A stretch of DNA of 64,000 nucleotides from Citrobacter koseri (GTDB lineage Bacteria > Pseudomonadota > Gammaproteobacteria > Enterobacterales > Enterobacteriaceae): the NCBI GenBank assembly GCA_900446925.1, contig UAVY01000007.1, positions 372,001 through 436,000 of the forward strand. The letters are read 5' to 3'. A program made the position numbers and the translations under genes. The notes under the pieces were generated by a model, which ran no database searches, was not told where the DNA came from, and saw only the letters and a program-made list of their open reading frames with translations. Shown piece after piece: positions 23,348-30,669 of this stretch; position 1 is the first letter of the stretch; every line of letters starts with the position of its first letter.

Positions 23348-23394
23348 GTTCCACTATGAAACGTGATGAATTTTTCTGTGTTCCATTTCAGAAC
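23348..23394. promoter_or_regulatory. Paired palindromes upstream of dhaD (candidate DhaR sites C and D)
   Basis: GTTCCACTATGAAAC (23348-23362) and GTTCCATTTCAGAAC (23380-23394), centres 32 bp apart, 150-200 bp before the dhaD start. Same 15-bp form and spacing as the pair facing dhaK; site D is the weaker of the two. Confidence 0.55.
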
Positions 23395-23544
23395 AAAAAG
23401 AGGAAAGATTTTTTTGGCGATGCCTCGTCCTACAGTGATTGCATCGCTCCGGTATCGCTCCGTTTTCGCCATTAACACAGGGCCAAACAGGATAACGCCA
23501 GGGCTCACCATGTAAATACATGCACTTATTTGAGGATGACAGGA

Positions 23545-24642
23545 ATGCTAAAAGTTATTCAATCTCCAGCCAAATATCTCCAGGGACCTGATGCTTCTGT
23601 CTTATTCGGTCAATATGCCAAAGACCTGGCGGACAGCTTTTTCGTGATTGCAGATGACTTCGTCATGAAGCTGGCGGGAGAGAAGGTGCTGAATGGCCTG
23701 AATAGCCACGAAATCCGTTGCCACGCAGAACGTTTCAATGGCGAATGCAGCCATGTTGAAATCAACCGTCTGATGGCCATTTTGAAACAAAAAGGCTGCC
23801 GTGGCGTGGTGGGGATCGGCGGCGGGAAAACGCTTGATACGGCAAAAGCCATTGGCTACTACCAGAAACTGCCGGTCGTTATTATTCCGACTATTGCGTC
23901 CACCGATGCCCCGACCAGCGCATTGTCGGTTATCTATACCGAAGCGGGCGAGTTTGAAGAGTATCTGATCTACCCGAAAAACCCGGATATGGTGGTGATG
24001 GACACGGCAATCATCGCCAAAGCGCCGGTGCGTTTACTGGTGTCCGGGATGGGGGATGCGCTTTCCACCTGGTTTGAAGCGAAAGCCTGCTATGACGCCA
24101 GAGCGACCAGCATGGCGGGCGGGCAGTCTACGGCGGCGGCCTTGAGCCTGGCGCGCCTGTGTTATGATACATTGCTCGCAGAAGGTGAAAAAGCGCGTCT
24201 GGCGGCTCAGGCTGGCGTTGTGACTGATGCGCTGGAACGTATCGTTGAAGCCAACACCTATCTCAGCGGCATTGGCTTTGAGAGCAGCGGTCTGGCCGGG
24301 GCGCATGCGATTCACAACGGTTTCACTATTCTGGAAGAGTGCCACCATTTGTATCACGGCGAAAAAGTCGCGTTTGGCACGCTGGCGCAACTGGTATTAC
24401 AGAACAGCCCGATGGAAGAGATCGAAACCGTTCTGGGGTTCTGCGAGAAAGTGGGACTGCCGATTACCCTCGCGCAGATGGGCGTGAAAGACGGCATTGA
24501 AGGGAAAATTCAGGCGGTGGCGAAAGCGACCGGCGCGGAAGGCGAAACCATCCACAATATGCCGTTTGAGGTGACGCCGGACAGCGTTTATGCCGCGATT
24601 CTGACGGCGGATCTGTTAGGCCAGCAGTGGCTGGCGCGTTAA
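23545..24642 (+). CDS. dhaD: Glycerol dehydrogenase DhaD
   Basis: Intact 365-residue NAD-dependent, iron- or zinc-containing type III alcohol dehydrogenase that oxidises glycerol to dihydroxyacetone, feeding DhaK. The NAD-binding motif GIGGGKTLDTAKA lies near residues 92-104, and metal-ligand histidines lie in AHAIHNGFT (about residue 255) and ECHHLYHGEKV (about residue 270). It matches C. freundii DhaD by recall. The ATG at 23545 (MLKVIQSPAKYL) has GAGGA eight bases upstream. The candidate DhaR sites C and D lie upstream and a terminator follows. Confidence 0.96.
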   Translation: MLKVIQSPAKYLQGPDASVLFGQYAKDLADSFFVIADDFVMKLAGEKVLNGLNSHEIRCHAERFNGECSHVEINRLMAILKQKGCRGVVGIGGGKTLDTAKAIGYYQKLPVVIIPTIASTDAPTSALSVIYTEAGEFEEYLIYPKNPDMVVMDTAIIAKAPVRLLVSGMGDALSTWFEAKACYDARATSMAGGQSTAAALSLARLCYDTLLAEGEKARLAAQAGVVTDALERIVEANTYLSGIGFESSGLAGAHAIHNGFTILEECHHLYHGEKVAFGTLAQLVLQNSPMEEIETVLGFCEKVGLPITLAQMGVKDGIEGKIQAVAKATGAEGETIHNMPFEVTPDSVYAAILTADLLGQQWLAR

Positions 24643-24690
24643 TCCGCCTTTAGTTACGTTCCCTTCCCGAGATAAACAGGCAGTTTCTCC

Positions 24691-24722
24691 TCCCCTCTGA
24701 CCGTTCCGGCCGGAGGGGTTGT
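24691..24722 (+). terminator. Terminator after dhaD
   Basis: TCCCCTC / GGAGGGG hairpin followed by TTGTCT, between dhaD and dhaR. Confidence 0.6.
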
Positions 24723-24747
24723 CTATGGTAAAACAGCGGAAAAGGAT

Positions 24748-26673
24748 ATGACGGCTCAGACGCAGGACATCGGGAAGGAAGTATCTTCCGTCATCGCTCA
24801 GTCATGGCATCGTTGCAGCAAGTTTATGCAGCGAGAAACCTGGCAGACGCCGCACCAGGCGCAAGGGCTGACCTTTGAATCGATTTGCCGACGCAAAACG
24901 GCGTTGCTGACGATAGGCCAGGCTGCGCTGGAAGATGCCTGGGAGTTCATGGATGGACGACCTTGCGCGCTGTTTATCCTGGATGAATCCGCCTGTATCT
25001 TAAACCGCTGCGGCGATCCCGGGACGCTGGAGAAACTGGCGGAACTGGGCTTTCTCGACGGCAGCTACTGTGCGGAAAGCATCATCGGCAGCTGTGCGCT
25101 GTCGCTGGCGACCATGCCGGGGCAGCCAACCAAAACGGCCGGAGAGCAGCATTTTAAACAGGCGCTGCACCCGTGGTCGTTCTGCTCAACCCCGGTATTT
25201 GATAATCACGGCCGCCTGTTTGGCTCCATTTCGCTCTGCTGTCTGGTGGAGCACCAGTCAGTCTCTGATTTATCGCTGACGCTGGCGATCGCCCGTGAAG
25301 TGGGAAATTCACTGTTAACCGATAGCCTGTTGGCCGAGTCTAATCGTCATCTGAATCAGATGTACGGGCTGCTGGAAAGCATGGACGATGGCGTTATGGC
25401 GTGGAACGAGCAGGGCGTGTTGCAGTTTCTCAACGCGCGGGCGGCCACGATGCTGCATCTGGATACGCAGGCCAGCCAGGGGAAAAACATCCATGATCTG
25501 GTCAATTTGCCTGCCTTGCTGCGTCGCGCCATTAAACACGCCCGCGGGTTGAGCCATGTCGAAGTGACCTTTGAAAGTCAGCATCAGTTTGTTGATGCCG
25601 TCATTACCCTGAAACCGATAGTTGAGGAGCAGGGCAACAGCTTTATTCTGCTGCTGCACCCGGTGGAGCAAATGCGCCAGTTGATGACCAGTCAACTGGG
25701 GAAAGTGAGCCATACCTTTGAACAGATGTCGACGGACGATCCAGAAACGCGTCGGTTGATCCACTTTGGTCGCCAGGCGGCAAGGGGGAGCTTCCCGGTT
25801 CTGCTGTGTGGTGAAGAAGGGGTGGGCAAAGAGCTTCTCAGCCAGGCTATCCACAACGAAAGCGAACGCGCGAGCGGGCCTTATATCGCAGTAAACTGCC
25901 AGCTCTATGCTAATAGCGTGCTGGGGCAGGATTTTATGGGCAGTGCGCCAACCGATGATGAAAATGGTCGTCTGAGCCGCCTTGAACTGGCGAGCGGTGG
26001 CACGCTGTTTCTGGAAAAAATTGAATATCTGGCGCCGGAGTTACAGTCTGCGCTGCTGCAAGTGATCAAGCAGGGCGTGTTAACCCGCCTTGACGCGCGA
26101 CGTCTGATCCCGGTGGATGTGAAAGTGATCGCGACGACCACGGTTGATCTGGCGAATCTGGTTGAGCAGAACCGCTTTAGCCGTCAGCTTTACTATGCCC
26201 TGCATTCGTTTGAAATTATTATTCCTCCGCTGCGCGCGCGGCGTAACAGCATCCCTTCGCTGGTCTATAACCGGCTGAACGGCCTGAAAAAACGCTTTTC
26301 AACCAGCCTGAAGGTGGATGATGATGCGCTGGCGCAGCTGGTGGCCTATTCCTGGCCGGGCAATGACTTCGAGCTGAACAGCGTCATCGAAAACATCGCT
26401 ATCAGCAGCGATAACGGCCACATCCGCCTGAGTAATCTGCCGGAATATCTGTTTTCTGAACGCCCCGGCGTGGATACGACATCATCGCTGTTACCCGCCA
26501 GCCTGACGTTTACGGCTATCGAGAAAGAGGCGATTATCCATGCCGCCCGCGTCACCAGTGGACGGGTGCAGGAAATGTCTCATTTGCTGAACATTGGCCG
26601 CACTACGCTGTGGCGTAAGATGAAGCAGTACGACATCGACGCCAGCCAGTTCAAGCGCAAGCATCACGACTAG
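24748..26673 (+). CDS. dhaR: DhaR, transcriptional activator of the dha regulon
   Basis: Intact 641-residue activator, the length of C. freundii DhaR. An N-terminal GAF-like sensor (to about 190), a PAS domain (about 200-310), an AAA+ domain with Walker A GEEGVGKE near residue 354, and a C-terminal Fis-type helix-turn-helix (RVQEMSHLLNIGRTTLWRK, about 610-630). Unlike typical sigma54 activators it has no recognisable GAFTGA loop (the region reads SVLGQDFMGSAPTDDENG), and the Walker B acidic pair is altered (TLFLEKIEYL). It therefore probably works with sigma70, as E. coli DhaR does. In Dha systems the kinase subunits modulate this regulator; here only one-chain DhaK is present. Confidence 0.94.
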   Translation: MTAQTQDIGKEVSSVIAQSWHRCSKFMQRETWQTPHQAQGLTFESICRRKTALLTIGQAALEDAWEFMDGRPCALFILDESACILNRCGDPGTLEKLAELGFLDGSYCAESIIGSCALSLATMPGQPTKTAGEQHFKQALHPWSFCSTPVFDNHGRLFGSISLCCLVEHQSVSDLSLTLAIAREVGNSLLTDSLLAESNRHLNQMYGLLESMDDGVMAWNEQGVLQFLNARAATMLHLDTQASQGKNIHDLVNLPALLRRAIKHARGLSHVEVTFESQHQFVDAVITLKPIVEEQGNSFILLLHPVEQMRQLMTSQLGKVSHTFEQMSTDDPETRRLIHFGRQAARGSFPVLLCGEEGVGKELLSQAIHNESERASGPYIAVNCQLYANSVLGQDFMGSAPTDDENGRLSRLELASGGTLFLEKIEYLAPELQSALLQVIKQGVLTRLDARRLIPVDVKVIATTTVDLANLVEQNRFSRQLYYALHSFEIIIPPLRARRNSIPSLVYNRLNGLKKRFSTSLKVDDDALAQLVAYSWPGNDFELNSVIENIAISSDNGHIRLSNLPEYLFSERPGVDTTSSLLPASLTFTAIEKEAIIHAARVTSGRVQEMSHLLNIGRTTLWRKMKQYDIDASQFKRKHHD

Positions 26674-26696
26674 ACCGGCTTTCGCCGGGTGCTCCC

Positions 26697-26827
26697 GGCG
26701 ATATCCGCGAATTTTTCCGGGTTACAGCCCGCCCAATAGTTTGCAGCGTTCGCCCACAACCGAAATGGCATTGGGGCCGAAAAAAGTTCACATTTGGCAC
26801 CAGATAATCAAACACACGATAGCTCAT
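26697..26827 (-). pseudogene. dhaT: dhaT (1,3-propanediol dehydrogenase) relic with internal deletion
   Basis: The minus strand starts MSYRVFDYLVPNVNFF and, allowing one extra T near 26787, continues GPNAISVVGERCKLLGG, the N-terminus of C. freundii DhaT (about 33 of 387 residues). Directly after this, a frame reads NPEKFADIA, which I recall from near residue 290 of DhaT. The intervening roughly 250 codons and the C-terminus are absent. The gene ends tail to tail with dhaR, as in the complete C. freundii cluster. No active enzyme can result. The first segment is a firm match; the second depends on memory of the family sequence. Confidence 0.75.
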
Positions 26828-27414
26828 AATAAGACCTTCCAGGGTTCGGATGAGCATTCAGAGAAACAGCGCAACGTAGTTTCTGCCAATAACATATCCT
26901 GCTACGACGTACAGGGCTGAGGTCGCGATGAATTATCGCGCGGCGGTAAATGTTTTATTTCGTGTTCTTTATTTTGTCGCTCTCAGGTATTAAGTCAACA
27001 GGATAAAAATTGCTCAATTGATAACGCAATTATCTTCCAGACGTATTTTTTGATTAATGTCATTCGACATGATCACACTTTTCTCTACAGACCATTATTT
27101 GTGTTTCATACTGAAACTCATATTTTTAGAGGCGTATCAAACTGGAACGTAATTAATTTTGTTTTTTCTCTCGGTGAACCCGGCACTGACCGCCCCTCAC
27201 CAGGCGTCTAATCCCCCACACTTGCTGCGCTTGTTGTATCCAGCCTTGCGGGCTATCTGGTTGATCTGTGGAGAGGAAGACGGATGGTGTTGTGACTCAC
27301 CTCGAAACCTGGTTGAAAGAAAAGGATAAATTTAATGATTTCTTTGATATTAAGTTCAATCCAGGGGCATATTAGAGAGGTGTTTTTCAGATGGTTAATT
27401 TTAAGGATAAAAGT
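26828..27414. other. Gene-poor gap upstream of the dhaT relic
   Basis: AT-rich 587 bp where dhaBCE and their neighbours would be expected. It contains the palindrome pair at 27103-27148 and, from about 27180, sequence of different composition. A 35-codon open frame (27268-27375, GTG start, ending FDIKFNPGAY) lies just before the next gene; I do not recognise it, and it could be a small gene or the tail of a deleted one. Confidence 0.5.
27103..27148. promoter_or_regulatory. Palindrome pair upstream of the dhaT relic (candidate DhaR sites E and F)
   Basis: GTTTCATACTGAAAC (27103-27117) is a perfect-arm member of the family; GTATCAAACTGGAAC (27134-27148) is a degenerate partner with its centre exactly 31 bp away. 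They lie about 280 bp upstream of the dhaT relic start. Confidence 0.5.
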
Positions 27415-27714
27415 ATGCCAGCAGTCATTGATAAAGCCTTAGATTTCATTAACGGTATGAATACATCCGCTTCAGTCCCACACCCAATGGATGAAAGTAC
27501 AGCCAAGGGGATTTTTAAATATTTGAACGAGTTGGGGGTTCCGGCGAGAGCAGAAGATGTGGCAGCCCGAGGCGATCGGGAAGGGTGGAATGCCGGGTTT
27601 ACGGAAAAATTGGTCGGGTGGGCTGAAAAAATTGCGTCAGGAGAACGGGTGCTTATTAAAAACCCTGAATATTTTTCTTTATATATGCGAGAGCAGCTTC
27701 GGGCACTGGTATAA
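27415..27714 (+). CDS. Small DUF1889 (YoaC-like) protein of unknown function
   Basis: 99-residue cytoplasmic protein from MPAVIDKALDFINGM to EQLRALV. It resembles E. coli YoaC (DUF1889), a small all-helical protein without known function; conserved-looking stretches are STAKGIFKYLNELGVPA and IKNPEYFSLYM. AAGGA lies seven bases before the ATG at 27415. An ATG eight codons upstream (27391) also has a weak ribosome site and cannot be excluded. Its position between the dha remnant and ileX is not where yoaC lies in E. coli, so it may have been acquired or moved. No role in glycerol metabolism is implied. Confidence 0.7.
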   Translation: MPAVIDKALDFINGMNTSASVPHPMDESTAKGIFKYLNELGVPARAEDVAARGDREGWNAGFTEKLVGWAEKIASGERVLIKNPEYFSLYMREQLRALV

Positions 27715-27746
27715 GCTGAGCGCGCGCAAAAAGATCTATCTGCCCC

Positions 27747-27775
27747 GATGCTCCCGCCTTCAATACGGGAGCATC
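27747..27775 (+). terminator. Hairpin after the YoaC-like gene
   Basis: Perfect 10-bp stem GATGCTCCCG / CGGGAGCATC with a nine-base loop, 32 bp past the stop codon. The T run is poor, so a terminator or another RNA structure is possible. Confidence 0.55.
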
Positions 27776-27791
27776 TATTCCGGCCTCCCAG

Positions 27792-27827
27792 AAAAACAAA
27801 AGGACCTGCGATTTCTCGCAAGTCCTT
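27792..27827 (-). terminator. Terminator of ileX
   Basis: Twelve-base stem around AAGGAC(C/T)TGCGA followed, on the minus strand, by TTTGTTTTT. It begins seven bases past the tRNA 3' end. Confidence 0.85.
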
Positions 27828-27833
27828 GATATC

Positions 27834-27909
27834 TGGTGGCCCCTGCTGGACTTGAACCAGCGACCAAGCGATTATGAGTCGCCTGCTCTAACCACTGAGC
27901 TAAGGGGCC
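27834..27909 (-). tRNA. ileX: tRNA-Ile2 (CAU anticodon, modified to read AUA)
   Basis: 76-nt minus-strand tRNA from GGCCCCTTAGCTCAGTGG to encoded CCA. The anticodon loop reads ACTCATAAT, so CAU. The acceptor stem GGCCCCT pairs with AGGGGCC, and the T arm is GGTTCAAGTCC. The position next to mug matches E. coli ileX. In E. coli the C34 of this tRNA becomes lysidine through TilS. Its 3' end faces the dha remnant, but I found no repeated tRNA end that would mark an integrated element. Confidence 0.96.
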
Positions 27910-28034
27910 GTGGCGGTGGATTATAAAGTAACTCCGTGTTGCAATCCAGCCATAACCGTACGGATGCTGTTTTTATAAACAACGTATTTTCAATCCGTTA
28001 TACTTTCAGCCTGATGTATCGTTCAGGAGTTAAC

Positions 28035-28541
28035 ATGGTTAAGGACATACTGGCGCGGGAGCTGAGAGTGGTATTTTGCGGCATCAATCCCGGTCTCTCT
28101 GCTGCGGGGACAGGGTTCCCGTTCGCGCATCCTGCCAACCGTTTCTGGAAGGTAATCCACCTTGCCGGATTTACCGGGCGTCAACTGAAACCGGAAGAGG
28201 CGCAGCATCTGCTGGATTTCCGCTGTGGCGTTACCAAATTTGTCGACAGGCCTACCGTGCAGGCGAACGAAGTTAAGCTTCAGGAGATGCGTAGCGGCGG
28301 CCATAAGCTCATTGAGAAGATTGAGCACTATCAACCTGCGGCGTTGGCGATTCTGGGCAAGCAGGCGTTTGAGCAGGGATTTAGCCAGCGCGGCGCGCAG
28401 TGGGGAAAACAGACGATGACCATTGGTGATACGCAGATCTGGGTGTTGCCGAATCCCAGCGGCTTAAATCGCATCAGGACGGAAAAGCTGGTGGAGGCGT
28501 ATCGGGAACTTGATGAATCGCTGGTGGTTGATGGACTGTAA
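28035..28541 (+). CDS. mug: G/U mismatch-specific DNA glycosylase Mug
   Basis: Intact 168-residue mismatch uracil/thymine glycosylase of the UDG superfamily. It removes uracil and ethenocytosine opposite guanine. The catalytic loop [20 protein letters not shown] (near residues 16-35) holds the active-site asparagine, and the intercalation motif LPNPSGLNR is near residue 140. The ATG at 28035 ([12 protein letters not shown]) gives the E. coli length and has CAGGAG upstream; the longer open frame upstream has no support. It is convergent with rpoD, with a shared terminator between. Confidence 0.95.
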   Translation: MVKDILARELRVVFCGINPGLSAAGTGFPFAHPANRFWKVIHLAGFTGRQLKPEEAQHLLDFRCGVTKFVDRPTVQANEVKLQEMRSGGHKLIEKIEHYQPAALAILGKQAFEQGFSQRGAQWGKQTMTIGDTQIWVLPNPSGLNRIRTEKLVEAYRELDESLVVDGL

Positions 28542-28546
28542 GCGGT

Positions 28547-28575
28547 AAAAAAAAACGCCACCTTGCGGTGGCGTT
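28547..28575. terminator. Bidirectional terminator between mug and rpoD
   Basis: AACGCCACC / GGTGGCGTT stem with loop ttgc. An A run on its left serves as the T run for rpoD on the minus strand. Confidence 0.9.
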
Positions 28576-28593
28576 GATGCTTATGCGGCGAGA

Positions 28594-30438
28594 CTAATCG
28601 TCCAGGAAGCTACGCAGCACTTCAGAACGGCTCGGGTGACGCAGTTTACGCAGCGCCTTCGCTTCGATCTGACGGATACGTTCGCGGGTAACGTCAAACT
28701 GTTTACCCACTTCTTCCAGCGTATGGTCGGTGTTCATATCGATACCGAAACGCATACGCAGCACTTTTGCTTCACGCGCCGTCAGGCCAGCCAGCACGTC
28801 GTGCGTTGCGGCACGCAGGCTCTCGGTGGTGGCAGAGTCCAGCGGCAGCTCGAGGGTGGTATCCTCGATGAAATCCCCCAGATGCGAATCTTCATCGTCG
28901 CCGATCGGCGTTTCCATGGAGATAGGCTCTTTGGCGATCTTCAGCACTTTACGGATCTTGTCTTCCGGCATCAGCATGCGCTCGGCCAGCTCTTCTGGCG
29001 TCGGCTCGCGACCCATTTCTTGCAGCATCTGGCGGGAGATACGGTTGAGTTTGTTGATGGTCTCAATCATATGCACCGGAATACGGATGGTGCGCGCCTG
29101 ATCCGCGATAGAGCGGGTGATCGCCTGGCGAATCCACCAGGTGGCATAGGTGGAGAATTTGTAACCACGACGGTATTCGAACTTGTCTACCGCTTTCATC
29201 AGACCGATGTTGCCTTCCTGAATCAGATCCAGGAATTGCAGACCACGGTTGGTGTATTTTTTGGCGATAGAGATAACCAGACGCAAGTTCGCTTCAACCA
29301 TCTCTTTCTTCGCACGGCGGGCTTTCGCTTCGCCGATGGACATGCGACGGTTGATGTCTTTTACCTGCTCGATGGTCAGGCCGGTTTCTTCTTCAATCTG
29401 TTGCAGTTTTTGCAGGCTGCGCTGAACGTCTTCAGTGACATCGTGCAGCTTTTCGGACCACGGCTTGTTCATCGCAATGGCGGCATTGAACCAGGTTTCG
29501 CTGGTTTCGTTGCCGGTGAACAGGGTGATGAAGTTTTTCTTCGGCATTTTGCACTGCTCAACGCAGAGCTTCATGATCAGGCGTTCTTGCGTGCGAACGC
29601 GATCCATCATGACGCGCATGCTGTTCACCAGGTAGTCGAACTGCTTCGGCACCAGGCGGAACTGCTTAAACACTTCAGACAGCTTCAGAATTTCGGTCTG
29701 CGCATCGGCGTGGCTGCGACCTTTCGCTTTGATGGTGTCACGGGTGACTTCGTACTGCGTACGCAGCTCTGCGAATTTTTCGCGCGCCAGTTCCGGGTCG
29801 ATGCTGTTGTCGTCATCGCTGCTGTCGTCGTCTTCTTCTTCGTCTTCATCATCGTCGTCGTCCATCTCTTCCTGAGAGAGTTCAGAACCGACGTGCGTGG
29901 CGGTAGGCGCCATATCTTCTTCAGCGTTCGGGTCAACAAAGCCGGTGATCAGATCTGACAGGCGAGCTTCTTCGGCTTCAACGCGATCGTACTGTTCAAG
30001 CAGATAAGTAATCGCTTCCGGGTATTCGGCAACGGAGCATTGAACCTGGTTGATCCCGTCTTCGATACGTTTAGCGATGTCGATTTCGCCTTCACGGGTT
30101 AACAGTTCAACCGTACCCATCTCACGCATGTACATGCGTACCGGGTCAGTGGTACGACCGATTTCAGATTCAACACTGGATAAAACTTGAGCAGCAGCTT
30201 CTTCCGCGTCTTCGTCGGTGTTGTTGGTGTTTTCAGCAAGCAGCAGATCATCGGCATCCGGTGCTTCTTCCATCACCTGAATACCCATGTCGTTGATCAT
30301 TTGGATGATGTCTTCGATTTGATCTGAATCGACGATATCTTCCGGCAGATGGTCATTGACCTCGGCATAGGTCAGATAGCCTTGCTCCTTACCACGGGTG
30401 ACAAGAAGCTTCAGCTGTGACTGCGGGTTTTGCTCCAT
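28594..30438 (-). CDS. rpoD: RNA polymerase sigma70 factor RpoD
   Basis: Intact 614-residue housekeeping sigma factor (E. coli 613). Region 1.1 starts [13 protein letters not shown]. The acidic insert of the nonconserved region (long D/E runs) lies near residues 190-215. Region 2 includes [21 protein letters not shown] and the -10 recognition helix [13 protein letters not shown]. Region 4.2 ([20 protein letters not shown]) recognises the -35 box. The ATG at 30438 follows ATGGAGC; an in-frame ATG at 30492 is upstream but lacks family support. It is the third gene of the rpsU-dnaG-rpoD operon and, unlike dnaG, shows no indels. Confidence 0.98.
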   Translation of the reverse strand: MEQNPQSQLKLLVTRGKEQGYLTYAEVNDHLPEDIVDSDQIEDIIQMINDMGIQVMEEAPDADDLLLAENTNNTDEDAEEAAAQVLSSVESEIGRTTDPVRMYMREMGTVELLTREGEIDIAKRIEDGINQVQCSVAEYPEAITYLLEQYDRVEAEEARLSDLITGFVDPNAEEDMAPTATHVGSELSQEEMDDDDDEDEEEDDDSSDDDNSIDPELAREKFAELRTQYEVTRDTIKAKGRSHADAQTEILKLSEVFKQFRLVPKQFDYLVNSMRVMMDRVRTQERLIMKLCVEQCKMPKKNFITLFTGNETSETWFNAAIAMNKPWSEKLHDVTEDVQRSLQKLQQIEEETGLTIEQVKDINRRMSIGEAKARRAKKEMVEANLRLVISIAKKYTNRGLQFLDLIQEGNIGLMKAVDKFEYRRGYKFSTYATWWIRQAITRSIADQARTIRIPVHMIETINKLNRISRQMLQEMGREPTPEELAERMLMPEDKIRKVLKIAKEPISMETPIGDDEDSHLGDFIEDTTLELPLDSATTESLRAATHDVLAGLTAREAKVLRMRFGIDMNTDHTLEEVGKQFDVTRERIRQIEAKALRKLRHPSRSEVLRSFLDD

Positions 30439-30597
30439 AAGACGGTATCCACACTTATTTCGTTTGATTGGTGTCGGCGGTGTATCTGCCAACCTTTAAA
30501 GCGAGGGCGTACTTATATTTTTGCCGCTGCCTCTCAGTGCGGCTGTCGGGGGCTTCCCGATCGCTATTCGGCACTTAAGCCGTTAAATACGTCATCC

Positions 30598-30651
30598 TTC
30601 AAGTTGTCTCTGCGTTAGCTGCGTTCTCTTGCTGCCTTAATACAACTTGAA
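30598..30651. repeat. Inverted repeat in the dnaG-rpoD gap
   Basis: Perfect 10-bp arms TTCAAGTTGT (30598-30607) and ACAACTTGAA (30642-30651) enclose 34 bases. The same arm type occurs in small intergenic palindromes of other enterobacteria. It may affect processing of the operon transcript between dnaG and rpoD. Confidence 0.6.
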
Positions 30652-30669
30652 CGATTTTTGTCTATCAAT

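Noticed and set aside
23140..23511. Minus-strand open frames of 68 and 104 codons in the dhaK-dhaD gap
   Set aside because: They overlap each other and the paired palindromes, have atypical composition and no ribosome site; the region reads as regulatory.
27268..27375. The 35-codon GTG frame as a confident gene
   Set aside because: No good ribosome site, no family recognised and unknown conservation; kept only as an observation.
27715..27909. An integrative element at ileX
   Set aside because: No integrase gene and no second copy of the tRNA 3' end was found in the window.
28636..29958. A 440-codon open frame on the plus strand opposite rpoD
   Set aside because: It is the antisense of a highly conserved coding sequence with strong codon bias, has no ribosome site and no recognisable domain. 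Such shadow frames are common opposite GC-rich genes.
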